The translations under genes were made by a program, and so were the position numbers. Shown one piece after another: positions 30,250 through 43,998 of a DNA stretch of 64,000 bases. How positions within the stretch are numbered: the stretch's first letter is position 1; the number at the start of each line of letters is the position of its first letter. Source of the DNA: Effrenium voratum (lineage: Eukaryota; Sar; Dinophyceae; Suessiales; Symbiodiniaceae). The stretch lies in the NCBI GenBank assembly GCA_963377175.1, contig CAUJNA010002135.1:536480-600479 (forward strand), given 5' to 3'. The notes beneath the pieces were generated by a model, which was not told the origin of the DNA, ran no database searches, and saw only the letters and a program-made list of their open reading frames with translations.

Positions 30250-32400
30250 TGCTTTCGGGATAATGGGTGGTTTCCTTTTGGCTTTCCTGAAAAACCGTCC
30301 AAAAAGGACACACAGAAGAAAAGACAAGCCACCCGCCGAGCCAGGGCACGGGACTGACACGTCTCGCGTCCGTCAGCCTCGACCCACCCTGCACGACACA
30401 CACCGCGCCCTCACCGCGCGTCCGTTCTGGTATACATATGGGTTTTCCTCAAATTGCGTCCGGACCTCCTGCCTTGTATTTCAGGGAGGAAAAAAGGAAC
30501 TGTTGCCATTTCAGAGGAACGCTATTTTGAGAAGCCTAAATGTTGACGCTTGGTGTATTTCAGGGGCGACACAAGAAGAAATGGTTACAAACCTTAAAAT
30601 GGCTGGCTTAGACTCCCAATGTCCGCCAAACGGTGCAACTCGCGAACAACACATACCCAAATTATTGTTCAAAGCAAGGGCAGTCGTGAAACCCAGAGAT
30701 TCGCATCCAGAAATATGAGGTAAGGGCCCTGGGAAGAGTGGCTTACACAGCCTTGATTCCCTGTTACATATTTTTGCTAATGGCTATATGTCAAAGGCCA
30801 AAGGTCGGCCCTTTCAACAGGCGGAGGAGTGGCTGGAGCAGCGCCTGAAGACGATGACGGAGGTGCGTCGAGTTGGCGAGTCGGGTTTGGCGCCAGTCGC
30901 TCGATTTTTAGCAGTGTTCACCATGTGGGTGGCTGGTCTTTTTTTAGGGGACTCCCACAAAATGACGTGTATGTGTGTGTTTTTACCACTCCCCTTAAAA
31001 GGACACGCCCAGGTTTGTTTTGAGGGAAGGTTAGGTGGAGGTTCTGCCCTGAGCATTGATTTTGCACAGGGCCTTTTTCAGCACTCCCGCTTGGTGTGTT
31101 GCCGACTAGTGTTTCAGCACCCAAGCCACTTCTTGTTTGGTGCCTCACCCAAATCCAAAATGTCCCATCTATCAATACCACTGCTTACAACTGACACAAT
31201 GCATCCCCAATGCGAGCTGGGTAGCAAGTGGACACGAGCAAAGCATTGAACATGGAAGAACCTGAGAACCTCTTCTTGTTGGTGTTTAACGGGGACACGC
31301 CATTTGGTGGTACCCCTAGTTTGAGAAACACGTACTTGACTCTGCAAGTGGGACCTGGCATGGAACACCTCGACTTTCAAATCAATCCAGGGTGCTTGTT
31401 CAGTTCTCGTGGATCCGGAGTTTGTTTCTTTGTTGTACCCAATCGATTTAGGGCCAGTTTCGGTTCCGGAATCGAAGCCAGAAAGCATCAGACTTTCGTC
31501 TCAAGTCGAAGGTCCTTGGGAGAAAGCCTTCATTTTTCACAATACTTGAAGGGGCAGGGTACTCGGTAAGCGGGCAGTATTACTATGTACAATGCCCTTT
31601 TAAAGCGCTCATTGACCTGAGCCTGCGGGTAAGTCCCTCTTCCCACTTCCGACTTCTGGTCCCGGGCGGGTGCCGCGCCAGTTCTTTGCTGAATCTCTGC
31701 GTGGGCCCAGATGAGGCGGGACATCGACCCCGTTTCAGACGTCTAGCGCTGAAGGGAATCTCATCGCGCCAAACCAAGAACTCATTTGTAAGAGCCCGTT
31801 TATTTTTAAGTGTTTTGTAAGAACTTGTTTGGGTGGCTACTTTTCTCGGAAAGTCTGATCCGTAGGTTAGCACCAGAGGTCCCTTGAGAGTCATCTTCCC
31901 GTCTCACGGCGCCTATCCCCAAAATTTGAGTTTGGTGGGCAAAGAATATAGCTGGTTTAGATTTGTTTAGTACAGGTTGATTGTAAATTGGGAGAGTTGG
32001 TCGGGGGGGCTTGAAAAACACATTTTGGTACGGTGGTGTATATATATATACTTGTTAAAGGGGGAAGATATTGCCGTGCAGGCACCATCTGATTGCAGTT
32101 GCCACCTCTAATTTTCTCATTTGGGCACCTCACCCATCGGGGACTGGGCCTCCTGATGCATTACTGCACGTGCCAACACTGAGCCACAATGAGTCCAGCC
32201 TAAGTCTTAGTGGAGGACCACTTGTACCGTTTGCCCAATGCTTTTCTCGTCAATCGAAAGGTTTTGCTTGCATGACACCTGGGGTGACAGACGGATTTCC
32301 ATGCGCACGCCCTTTTAGTAGGCGATTCTACCTTGCAAACCTATACGCGAGCCTTTCAATCCATCAACGAGAGGTGCGGTGGATGCTTTAAATATTGCAA
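30250..32400. other. No confident gene
   Basis: A GTAAGG donor at 30720 and a GTAAGT at 31630 suggest exons, but no acceptor and frame pair convinced me. CATACTCAACCACAAAACCAT at 32409 recurs at 52148 and marks a dispersed repeat. Confidence 0.35.
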
Positions 32401-32559
32401 AGACTGAGCATACTCAACCACAAAACCATTATGAGACATGGCAAGTTAGAGGGCTTCCTTATTCCCTTTCCAGCAATGTTTAGGTCTTCCACCGCACCCT
32501 AATTCACACCGGCGAGGTCACATGGAAAATGGAAAGATATTGCGAGAGCAGCCGTTTTT

Positions 32560-33180
32560 GTTCCCGGACAAGATCTCTGTGGAAGGATCTTTGCAGGATC
32601 TGTGGATAGGGGTCTCTTGATAGGATTTGTTGGAAGATCTGTGCGCAGGATCTCTGACAGAACCCTCTACAAGCTTTCTCTTCAGGAAAGATCAGTTGAG
32701 TGGATCTTTATGCAGGACCAGGACAAAATATCTGTGGAGGATCTTTGCAGGATCTCTCGATGGGACCTTTTGTTAGTTCACGGTCTGCATCCTCCACAAG
32801 ACCTCTCGCAAGGAATTCTTTGCAGATCCCGCGCAGCTTGACCGTTTTGAATATTTGTGGGAGGATCTTCACAGGACCCCTGCGTGTAGGATCTCTTGGA
32901 AGGGTTTCCCAGCCAGGATCCCTCAGAGGGCCTTTTACGTGTAGGGAGCAACCTCTATGAGACCAGCGCAAGACCTCTTGGCAGGATCTCTAAATGGACC
33001 AGTGCAAGGTAGCTTTGGTTTTCACAGGATCTCTGCGCAAGACTCTTGGCAAGATCCGTGCGCAGTGTGAAGGATGTCTGTACAGGATATCTTGGTATAA
33101 TCTCTTGGCAAGAGGATCCACGGCAGGATCCTCTATATATTGCAATTCTCTGTCAGGATTCACAAGGTTTTTTGCGAGTA
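32560..33180. repeat. GGATCTCTGCAGGATCT degenerate satellite
   Basis: About twenty GGATCT cores spaced roughly 25-40 bp with TGCAGGATCTCT variants. A partial CTCCGCAGAGGG unit follows at 33204-33274. Confidence 0.8.
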
Positions 33181-33299
33181 TTTCTTCAGGGCCTGCAATT
33201 TTGATTGAAATTTGCACCGCGCCACAACGAGAGCGATCCGACGACCCCCAAACTCCGCAGAGGGTCAGATGTCGAACACCCTATGATACAGTATGATAG

Positions 33300-34650
33300 G
33301 TCGTGTTCTGCTTAGCTCCGGGGTCAACGTGACTCACCATAAGGTTTTGGGGTGGGCGGGTTTGAGTTGCGGCCGCGCTTGCGTCGCAGGTTCTGCACGG
33401 CTGGACGCCATCCCAACAGGATGTTCCGGACACGCGAAGAATCCTACCTGATACGGCCGTTCGTGAGAGAGGGTGAGCCTTGAAGTATGAAGATCCCAGA
33501 GCGAATTGACCATGGAAAGGCTCGACACATTCCAAGCATAAAACAGTCTTGGGTAAAGTGGTATTGGGTCTGCATTCCCTTCGATTGTCTGTTGTGTTGT
33601 AACATTGTAAACAACATATGCGGGCGCGTTGTTGTCGAAGGTACCTTGTTTTGGTGGTGTGACAAGTAATCCAAAATGAAAGAGGAAAGCCGTCATTTGG
33701 GAATACCCGCAAAAAGCAGATTCATACGGAACAGAATCTGCATCTGTTACTTTCTGTGTACCAGGGTAGCAGGGCAGGTTCTTTACTTGGGGATCAAAAT
33801 AAATGATTTCAGGTTTCTCGAATTTCCCCGTAAAGAAAGTTGTCCGACAAAATTGACCCAACAGTTTCCCAGGCAAGTTTGCAAGTGCACTGGCGCCCAA
33901 AACTTTCAGCGATTAAAGAAACACCACGGTTTAAGCTCTCTCTGATTTGGCTTCTTGGACAGTGCCTATGTCAATCCACTAGACATTCTATGGTTGATTC
34001 CGGCCATTCTGTGCAACCACCGGTCTTTTCGGCGGCCATTTGTTTCCCTGGGAAGCTTCCAATGAAACAAGTTATTTTTCCACCAAACACGCGCGCAGAC
34101 TCTGGAAGACAATGTTCATCTCGCACAAGCTGTCTGTGTTCATTTTTGTTTGGGAGGATAAATGCCCGAAGCCTGACCAGCCAGTTGCTGTCTGGTTCCT
34201 ATCTCTTTCGGAAAGGGGTTAGGCCCCTTCAAACTCAAGTGCGTCCAGGTATTTTAGGCAAGGGGAAACTATCATGTCAAACCCAGAGGCAACAACCCCT
34301 GCTTACCTACGTTTTGTGGCACTTGGACGCACTGGGACGGTGGATGCCCGAAATATGTCAACCAAACCAACCACAGCCACAGAACCGTGGTAAACCAACG
34401 GTGCCCTTCATGTTGGCAGACGGCTATTTTTTTCCGGAGCTGGAGTGATCACGGAGTGATCTGCTTTTATGCTTTTGAGTTCTTTCTCCCAGGTCAATCG
34501 CTTTTTGGGCAAGCGACCTTGAGGGGGGCCCGTGGAAAACTGATACTTCCCGGGACCTCCTGGGCTTTCATTGATGGCTCTCTGGCCATCCAGGCGCTGA
34601 GGTTTTAGCGGGGCGAGCCATCTGATTTTGGAGACACGAGGCATCTAGTC
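33300..34650. other. No confident gene
   Basis: Both strands have long overlapping open frames, neither with convincing splice borders. Confidence 0.35.
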
Positions 34651-34658
34651 TGACGACC

Positions 34659-34801
34659 ATAACCTAAGCTTCCCATGATCCAATCGGCCCGTCAAAGAAC
34701 AAGTCACCAAAGAGGTACTTTCTGGGTATCCTCTTGAACCTCATGGGGCACCTGTTCTGGATGAAAGCTTATGACTTGCTGAGAAGCCTACTACCCCCCC
34801 C
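34659..34801 (+). repeat. Dispersed repeat I2 (family I)
   Basis: Second copy of the 19563 repeat, same orientation and same poly(C) right end. Confidence 0.8.
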
Positions 34802-34809
34802 GACAATCT

Positions 34810-37800
34810 CCAATCCAACACTGGACAAAATCCGCTACGCAATCCAAGAATACTGGGATATTTCACTTGTTGATTGTTGCCAGCTCACCGGGGGTAAAGC
34901 GAGCGCACCATGAGAAAGATGAAATGTACTTGGGCATCCCAAATTTGTCAGGTGTTGGACAAAAATTGCAAAAGTTGCAGATCCAATGGCTTCCTGGGAA
35001 TCCCACAAAACGGCTCATTCCCAAGACCTTTGGTCATTCCCTACCTATTTCACTAGCAAGCTACGGGGGGAAGCCTCAGTGTTTGGTCAGGATCATTATA
35101 TATTTTAGACCATGATTAGACTATGATCCGGAATTATTACAGACCTTAAGATCCAAAGTTATTACAGATCTTGGGTTGTGATTGTTGGTGTACCCAAGGG
35201 TCCAAACAGGGCTGCGCAAAGTGTATTTTATCGTACTCAGGGATTTGGTTCACCGGGCGTGGGCCACGTACCCGGAGATTTGGTCAACCAGCAACCAGGT
35301 GTGAGGCTGTTCCCGTGAAAAATACTCATCGCCGTGTGACCCGTCCGGCAGCGATCAATGGATCAGGGGCCATGGGGACCCCAAGGGTGATGCAAGCCTT
35401 GCGTTGGGCAAGTTGGCAAGTTACCTCGGCTTTCGCCCACGTAGTTCGGCCTTTAGTTGATAGGGTGTTTGCCAGTTTTTCACCCAGGTAGCCAACCACT
35501 CACTAACTCCGGCCATGCAAGTACGATTTCACTGACATTGATCGCCTCTGGATATTCGACTTGACTCGCGCGCGTCGAGCTGGAGCCCTAAGGGTCGGTT
35601 TTCATTCGGCGAGGTGAAACTAGCGATAGGCGCGAAGGCGATGCTTTTGGTCGTTGGGGACCAGGCAATGCAGATAGATTCTTCAGGTTTGCCGGATGGC
35701 CCTCAGGGACGGAGCAGCCGCGACCACAATCGAGAGCACATTTTGCCGAACGGTGGCCCATGTCGCGGCGAAGGTGCCCCCCACACCCCAAATTCTACAT
35801 TTTTTTGAGTGTGATGTCAACCCCTGACTAACAAAGAGATACTGTGGTTGGGAGTGTGGGAAGCCCCACAATTCTTTGGGATACACCACCTGCAGAATCT
35901 TGTCCATCCGCAGTCTTTGCCATGAAGCAATAATCATGCGTTCTTCTCAATACCAACTGAAGCAAGAGCCCTTGGTATCCGGAGCAATTCCTCTCCCCCC
36001 TGGCACATCATGTCGTGCTTTCTTCTCGCATGATTTGGATGAAAACCGAGATGCAAAAAACACCACCTACTCCTAGCTTGGCCCCTTTGGGATACACCAA
36101 ACCATGTTGCAGCATTTTTTTGACTTTGGAGGAGGGGTTGTGTCTCCCTTAATCCATGTATGCAGTATGTACCTACATGAAATGGAGTATAGTACCTGTT
36201 TGGATTGCCTGGGTCTTATTGTATTTGGTCCACCCGGAAATCCCAGCCCTCAAACCGTCCCCTAGGCACCCCTCCGGCCGAATACACGGCCAACTCTTTG
36301 GCCGGTGTCCGACCAGAAAGTCTTTTTGCTTTCAGGATTCAAGAAGCCCAAGCCCCATGGGGGAAAATGGATCCAACGTTTGGTTATCCCACAAGTGGAC
36401 CAGCGTGGCCAAGCCGGCAAGTCGAGGGGACTAAACCAAACTTGCGGTTTGTCCTTTTGTGGTTGGTTAAAGGGAAACCAAAACAAATCTGTTTTGGGGG
36501 TCCCGGAGACATTTTTCTCATGGGATTTCTGGCATCCACTTGCACCCAACTGTTTCATACTCTAAGCGAATTTGCGAGGGATCGAAACGCAGAATCATCG
36601 AATGCTACGTTGGAACAAACAGACCTCCACCAATGCCCTTTTCTTTCAACAAGGGAGTGTCCTTGTAAAACTCGCTTCCTTTGTTCCTGGACTTTTTATA
36701 CTTTCGGGGAAGACCATTTTAGTGGCACACCGAGTTTAGACAAGTCATTTGATCGGACCCCGGGCGGGGACGCAAAGGCCCAACCAAAAGGGATGCCAAC
36801 CAAAAGGGCCTTTTCTATGTTCCCCTTGGCCAATATGAGAATATGCGGGGCCCTGTGGACTGATTTTGCATGGGAATCCAAGTGGAATTTTTCCTCATCC
36901 CTTGAATCTGCCTTCAGAGGCTCCAAGTCGATTGATTTAGGGCCTTACAACCTGGTTTTACCCCCAACCACCAATTCCCGATTCTTGGGGTGTCGAAAGG
37001 GGGCTCGACTCTTCCATTGAAAGCCCCATGGGTTCATAGACTTTCAACTCAAAAAGTGAGGGCCCATCTTGCTTCATGGGCGCTTCACGGGCAAAATCGT
37101 CGCGGGCAAAATCGTCGCGCGCTATCTTGGGCTCCAAGGGGAGCCGCTCAAAGAGGATGCGCACAGAGGGATTCCAGGGGTCAGTCGCACAAACCTTCCA
37201 TTTGCTGCATCGGATATGTTCTATGTTCCTCCCCCAGAGAACTTCAGGACATGGAGGAAACACTTTTGCATCATCAGAAAGGACGGTTGATTGGGGGCTG
37301 GTCGGTTTTCCATTGAAGGGGCCTGTTTGGCGGCCTTTTTGTTTTGGGGGGGGGGGGCAGCTGATAAAGCAGGTTGGTTTTTGGGATGAGTGCCAGATTT
37401 TCCAAAAGTCTGACTCAATGGGTCGAAAACCGGTCTCGGTTTCAAATGTGATCCCAGAAGTTAGTTAGTTTACATTAGGGTACCGATTGGAACCCTGTTT
37501 AATACACGCCCCCATCCACCAAACACAAGCCAACTGTGATTCTCGATTTCGCTTGTGGGATGTTCTTACCCGCCAGAATCCGACTTTTCCGGCCAATCTG
37601 AGGAAGTCAAGACACGGGTAGAAGGGTGACAATCAATTGCTACGGATATATCTGATGGTTTTTATCTGCTTTCGGGTTTTGTGGTGGCAAAGGCGTCCGG
37701 ATCTAACGAAGCTTCCAGGTCTCTCGCGCGCATCTGATTGACTGGATGAGGTTTGCTCCGTTCCGGTGGATGTCGGGGAGCTGAAATGTCTGATGGGGAA

Positions 37801-37960
37801 GTCGTGCCTTTGGATGCAGAGAACGGCTCCCTTCCCAGGCATTCCATGTTTCCGGGATGACGAGACAAGCGGAAGTGCGGGACACCCTTGGTGTCGTTTC
37901 TGAGGGCAACCCTTCTTTGTGTGTCGGAAAACCGAAAAGCGCCATTCTGGCAAATGCACC
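34810..37960. other. No confident gene
   Basis: I see scattered open frames on both strands and a small GGCAAAATCGTCGCG duplication near 37090, but no exon chain I can support. Confidence 0.35.
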
Positions 37961-38028
37961 ACCCCACCCCCCCCCCCCCAAAACAAGTAACAAAAAGAAG
38001 AACCCCCCCCCAAAAAAAAAACAAAGCA

Positions 38029-38144
38029 AGAAGAAGAAGAAGCAGAAGCAGAAGAAGAAGCAGAAGAAGCAGAAGAAGAAGCAGAATAAGCAGAATAAGC
38101 AGAAGAAGCAGAAGAAGAATAATAAGAAGAAGAAGAAGAAACAC
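38029..38144. repeat. (GAA/GCA)n purine-rich tract
   Basis: AAGAAGAAGCAGAAG units. The serine- or lysine-rich ORFs here are repeat artefacts. Confidence 0.9.
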
Positions 38145-38378
38145 ACACAAACAAAAACAAGAGCATGTCAAGGTCGCGGTTCTCTCGATGCCGACCGCTC
38201 GACTTCCCAGCCCTTTTCGGGGTTCGAGAGGCTTCCTCACAGCCCAGCAGAAGGGGCCTTTTTGAGGGAGGTCTGAACCATGGGTCCGTTTTTTTTTTTT
38301 TTGTCATTTTTAATTTTTCAATCAGAATCTGAACATACGCAAGTCATAGAGTAAGTGTGTTTTTGTTGCCCCCTCCAG

Positions 38379-38568
38379 TGGAGTGGAAACCTTGAGCAGA
38401 ATCTCTGGACCATGCCATGCGATTTTTGATCGGCGATTTTTGATCGTCTCACCCAAAGATTTCAGGGAACGCTCGAGAGGCGCGAACCATAGGTTTGAAC
38501 GGCGGAGCTTCAAGTCTTGTTCCTCCCAGTTTCTGAAGCAAAGATTTCATGAATTCCAGCTTTCCAAG
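38379..38568 (+). CDS. Candidate exon ending at introner A7
   Basis: The acceptor TTTTTGTTGCCCCCTCCAG starts a 63-codon frame with RFLIVSPKDFRERSRGAN and SQFLKQRFHEFQLSK. It stops exactly at AAG before the GTCCCCC donor of A7. Both borders are strong. It is Arg/Phe/Ser-rich with no recognised family. Confidence 0.65.
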
Positions 38569-38691
38569 GTCCCCCAGCGATTGGTGCCCTCTTTTACCGT
38601 TTCTTTTTTTCGGGGGGAGGGTTCCCCTACTCAAATAGACTACAGAAAAAATGGTACCCTTATTCTAACCTCTCAAATCTAGAGGACCTAG
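38565..38691 (+). mobile_element. Introner-like element A7 (family A)
   Basis: CAAGGTCCCCCAGCG at the left, TTTTACCGTTTC, TAGACTACAG, ATTCTAACCTCTC inside, AGAGGACCTAG at the right. The inferred intron is 38569-38691. Confidence 0.85.
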
Positions 38692-39210
38692 TTGGTGTTT
38701 TTTTGTTGACAGTTTTTGGTCTGCCGTTGAGCTGCCCCCGCGCCAAAAGCGGTCCTCACTCCTGTGGCTGGACTTAATATACCTCGCTGTTCTTGGCCAG
38801 TGTTTGCTTGGCGAGGATCGTGTGTTTGTTTTTTTTCTGCGTCTGTTCAGTTTTAGTGGGCTGCAAAAATACACATGCTTTGCTAGGAAGAGGATTGGAA
38901 AGGCAACCATTTTGCACAGGAGATGACATGGCTCAGATTCACGGCTTGTTAGAACCCCTCCACCGTGCTTTCCCAGTTCCTGGCCTTTACAAGACCGTTT
39001 TAGTCAGAAACATGAAGGTCGTTGACTTTTTCTGACTGGTCCACCCATTCGAAGTGAGCAGCGCAAGGATGTCCTGTTTTGCCCACACACACCTGTATGC
39101 TCAGAAGAAACTGTGTGGTTACGTACGAGTTGGGAAGAAACGTGTAGTTTGTTTATGTCTTGTGGAGTTTGACTACGTCGCCAGACTGGTTGGTTGTGTT
39201 TCTGTCACAG

Positions 39211-39282
39211 GCAGAATCCTGGGCTGCCCCTTCCTACACCAGGTCGTTGGAACATGTTGAAATCAAGAAGACCCCTGTTCAG
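39211..39282 (+). CDS. Candidate 72-nt exon
   Basis: The acceptor GTGTTTCTGTCACAG and donor GTATGT flank 24 codons in phase 0, AESWAAPSYTRSLEHVEIKK then TPVQ. Both borders are near consensus. Unknown protein. Confidence 0.6.
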
Positions 39283-39405
39283 GTATGTTTGATCAGGTAA
39301 CCCTTCGTTGCTGATTTGGATTGGTGGCTTGGGGAGTTGAGCCCTGCTTCTTGTAGAGGATGAGAAACCACTCCCAAGGAACCACCAAACAAACCACCAA
39401 TCTTG

Positions 39406-39498
39406 ACAGCTACTGGGTTGGATCTTTAGACTTTAACTTTTTGGGAAGTCAAGGGGTTTTCCATCAAACCCGCAAAAAGTGATTCACTTCTTGCAGGG
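39406..39498 (+). repeat. Introner-like element D1 (family D)
   Basis: It shares CTACTGGGTTGGATCTTTAG, ACTTTAACTTTTTGG and a CACTTCTTGCAG end with D2. GTTGGATC to TTGCAG gives GT-AG borders. Confidence 0.6.
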
Positions 39499-40359
39499 GG
39501 GTCGTTGCAGCAATCAAGCAATTAGAGGGAAGCTGGTTTAAACACAAACAACTTAGAGGCTTCAGGCTCGTGGAAGACGACAGGTTGGGTTTGCCATAGG
39601 CCCAAGTCTGGCCGAGTGTTTTGGGACACAACAAAAGAAAGGCAAGGACAGTAAAGAAAGCAAGAGAGCGCAAAAAAAACACGGAAAGGAACAACGACTG
39701 GACAAGCAAAGACAAATCAAAGACATGATGTAGTTAAAGTAAATACATTTGAAGCCAAACGAAATACATAAACCAATAGTCAGTTCGGAGTAATGAATGA
39801 ATAAAGAAGACATATTGAAAACACAAGAACAGAGACCAATTACAACAGGAACCAAGGATATGGGAGGAAGTTCCAGCAAGGGAGCTTCCCCTGGTGCTTT
39901 CGTCCTGCACACACGGGGGGGCTGTGATTTATTGGCCGGGGGTTGTCGTGCCGCCTACTGCTCTTGGCAAGTTGTTTGGCTTTCTCGTTTTTTGGTTCTG
40001 TTCATGTTTGGTATGGGGCTTGCAAAAAAGCAGTCATTTATTTTCGGAAAAAAGAAAAAAAAAAGACAAAAAAAAACAGTAAGTCTGTTGCAAACCCCGC
40101 ACCAAGGGTTGTGAAGAGCTGGTTTTGCAGGAGCTCTCGCAAAAGCGGCGCTGCGCAACTTTAAGAGGCGCCCATGTTTGGGGACGGCGAGCTCGACAAC
40201 CCCCGAGGATCGTCCGCCGAATCTGTCTGAAACCTTTGGGAGTGAACAACCCCAGACCTCACTGACCTCAAAGCCGCCGTCACACCAGATCCGCAAATGT
40301 GACTGCTTCGGAGGCAATGCGATTTTAGGAAAGTTGAAACAAATTCACAAAAACCACAG

Positions 40360-40468
40360 TTTAATGGTGGTGTGTCCCTGGGATTTGTTGGGATTCAGGC
40401 CACTTTTGGAGGGCCCCCCACCCCCCTATGAACAAGCAGGGGTTTAGCAATCCGGGGTCATCATTACT
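40360..40468 (-). mobile_element. TIR element G5 (family G, reverse orientation)
   Basis: It contains GGGATTCAGGCCAC (reverse of GTGGTCTGAATCCC) and ends CAATCCGGGGTCATCATTACT. It is the only reversed member of family G in the window. Confidence 0.6.
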
Positions 40469-40712
40469 TGGGGATCCGATGCTAGATTCGATTTTCTGGG
40501 TTCTGGGCCGGGCGAATCGTTTCACAGTTTCCAGTGGTAACTGGGGACCTGCCAAACCATTTGACTTGGCTCAAAGCTGTGCTTCTTGTCTTCGGCAAAA
40601 ACACCTACCAGCCAAAAGGGGGTACCAAAAACGCAACGGTCCTTGTCAGGTTCCGGCTGTTTGGTGGGAGAGTATGTGAAATAAACAACCATTCACATCC
40701 AATCACATCCAA

Positions 40713-40790
40713 CTAGCCAGCGATCCTGTGGTTTTCCAGAAAAAAGTCGGGTACCAACTTATTCTAACCTCTCAAATCTGGAGGACCTAG
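40713..40790 (+). mobile_element. Introner-like element A8 (family A, 5'-deleted)
   Basis: Only the right two thirds remain: CAGAAAAAAGTCGGGTACC, ATTCTAACCTCTCAAATCTG, GAGGACCTAG. CTAG at 40713 may be the left end. Confidence 0.7.
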
Positions 40791-40937
40791 TGGATCAAAA
40801 GCAACACTGTACAGATGTGGATCACGAGCCGCTTTTGGCGCCCAAAGGTGCGGTCAGTGGGTCGGCCCGCTCCCGATGCCTTTATTTCGGATGCTGTGAA
40901 GCCGTTCGGAGCTCACGGAGTTGCAATACGAAGATGA
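40791..40937 (+). CDS. Candidate terminal exon abutting A8
   Basis: It starts at the base after CCTAG, 48 codons: WIKSNTVQMWITSRFWRPKV, then GRPAPDAFISDAVKPFGAHG and TGA at 40935-40937. The composition and the exact abutment to A8 make it one of the best exons here. No family is recognised. Confidence 0.6.
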   Translation, partial: WIKSNTVQMWITSRFWRPKVRSVGRPAPDAFISDAVKPFGAHGVAIRR

Positions 40938-41261
40938 GGCAAGAGGAGCAGGGCAAACCACTTTGTAGCCGGCTACTGGTTGGTGATTTTTTTCATCTGA
41001 CGTGCGGTTGACGATGTGTTTTACCCCAAACATGGTTAATAGTTTTGGGTTGACGAAATAGGAAATAGAGGCTGACGATCAGTTTTGTGATTCACCCCGG
41101 AGTTGCGCCCCTGGGTTGGTTCGTGTTTTTACATGGCTTGTGTTGCAAACCCGTTTCCGGGTTCAATGAGGACGAGCAAAATAAACGATCCGCGAACCTT
41201 CCACTCAAGCGGTTGCGAGGGGTTGATTTGCAACAACAAGACCTGATATGGTCCACGTTAG

Positions 41262-42140
<879 letters not shown>

Positions 42141-42331
42141 TTTTGGGGTTGGCCAACAGGGAAACCACAAGGAAGCCCGACACCTTTTGAGGGTGGCCTA
42201 TTTTAAGACACACCCATGTGAGGGTTTTGGCCAGATCTAGGTGGATGTGGTTCAAGTGGCAGGGACACGGGGGACTCCGGACTCACTAAGTTTCCCACCA
42301 AAAACGGGGTACTCGCAATGTTTGCCATATC

Positions 42332-42441
42332 CTCAGTTGTTCAGTGGCACCAATGATTTTCCTTTTTTTGTGGTGGCCCCACTAAAGATGGTCTTCCCCA
42401 AAAAGGGTTCCCTTTTTTTCCAGGGTCACTGAACAACTGAG
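42332..42441 (+). mobile_element. Introner-like element F2 (family F)
   Basis: Perfect 15-bp inverted ends (CTCAGTTGTTCAGTG and its complement) flanked by TATC on both sides. It is about 85% similar to F1 and in the same orientation. A GTAGGC donor lies 20 nt downstream. Confidence 0.9.
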
Positions 42442-43603
42442 TATCCTCATGGATGAGCAGGTAGGCAAGGGACATCACAAGCAAACCCATGGTGGTTTCC
42501 ACCCTGCTGCACATTGACACATGGGTACCCAAACAGCCCTTTTGTGTAGATGAGTATCCTTTTTGGAACTCCCCTTTTGCTGAGATCTCCAAGCAATTGT
42601 GTTTTTTGGGTAGGCCAAATATGCAAGACTTGAGAACTAAAGCCTTGCCAATTGCTGGTGAATTGCAGGGTTCCCCTTGCCCCTTGCTCTCAACGCAATC
42701 CGCCGTATCACTTTCGGCTCCCCGAAGATGTCTGAATTCAGGATGGTGCTTTCTGGCAGGTATTGCCAGATCCGGGGTCCGACATGGGTAAATTAGATTG
42801 AGTAAATCAGATTGACCCCTGGTCTTTTCATGACTTGCCGTTTTGGTTTCCTTCATTTGCCCTTACCACACAACAACTTAGCTTTTTGCAGGGGTCTGAG
42901 TCTGGTCTTGTTTTTTCTTTTTCTTTTTTTCTCGGAACCCGGTTTTGGGTTGGTTGAATACCTTTCAGCTGAAGAATGGTTCACCTAGATCCCCCTTTGC
43001 TAGTCAAAGTCTGCCAGACACGAAGCGGAATGCACAGGTATATTTGGTGCCAACCTCAATCCTATGCATGTTTTGCCACCAGATACGTGTGTGTGTGTTT
43101 CAAGCATGTGTTGCATGGGGTTCCTTTGGCAGACCCCACTTAGGACCAGTTGAGTTCACCAAGTGGGACTTACCCTATATACATAACTCACTTCGGGGAC
43201 TTATCAACTTGGGATTCAAGAAACTGACACGGCGGGATGGACATCACAAGTTGTTGTTCTTTCTTTTGTTTTTTCCGGATGCAGCCTGACCAAATGGCCA
43301 TGGGTCATACGCCGATCCCATTTGGGACGGAACACCCACGTACCACCTTTGTTCACCAGGGGTAGCGTTGGTTTTGACAGCCGCCACCTTTTAGTGTTTT
43401 TCGTGGGGTTTTCCATTTAACCCACTACAAGTTGGTCACTTTCAGCGGGGGATCTGAAATCGGGCAGCCCAGCCATGTCTTGTTTCCCGAGTTCCGTTTC
43501 GGACTTCAGTCACTTTTTGGCGGTTTGGACCATTTGAGTGGCAAACAGAAAGTTGTCTATAGACTTTTTTTGCGGCCAATCCACTCAGGAAAGAGTTTGT
43601 CAG

Positions 43604-43721
43604 TTGCCTCACGGATTTGCCCAGAGATCTTCCGGCTTCATCATGGGAAGCCAGCCCTTCAAGCAAGCTCCAAAGTGGGTTGGCCACGAAGCACTGCAGA
43701 TGAACCACAATCAAGAAACAG
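43604..43721 (+). CDS. Candidate exon with GTAAGT donor
   Basis: After GTTTGTCAG the frame reads GFIMGSQPFKQAPKWVGHEA, then LQMNHNQET, to a consensus GTAAGT donor. Confidence 0.45.
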
Positions 43722-43998
43722 GTAAGTGACGGTCAGTGGGGGAAATCCCAACCAGAAATCGGTGCGGAAACATGCCCTTTGTATTGTTTGCCCTGGGTTG
43801 TAGGCCATTTTACTCAAGAGGTTGTTGGGCCACCAAGTCAATTTCGCTTTGCGGTTGGGTTGCATCGTATTGGCCAAGGATCAATTCCACTCGACTGCTT
43901 TTTTTTTAATACCCACATCCCTCCAAATGGATAGTACCTATACATGGATTGTCTAGGAATGTTACGCAACGCCCAGTTTTCCAATGACCCCGGATAAG

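Noticed and set aside
37633..38307. Ser-rich or Lys-rich ORFs on both strands
   Set aside because: They arise from the GAA/GCA tract and poly(C) runs.
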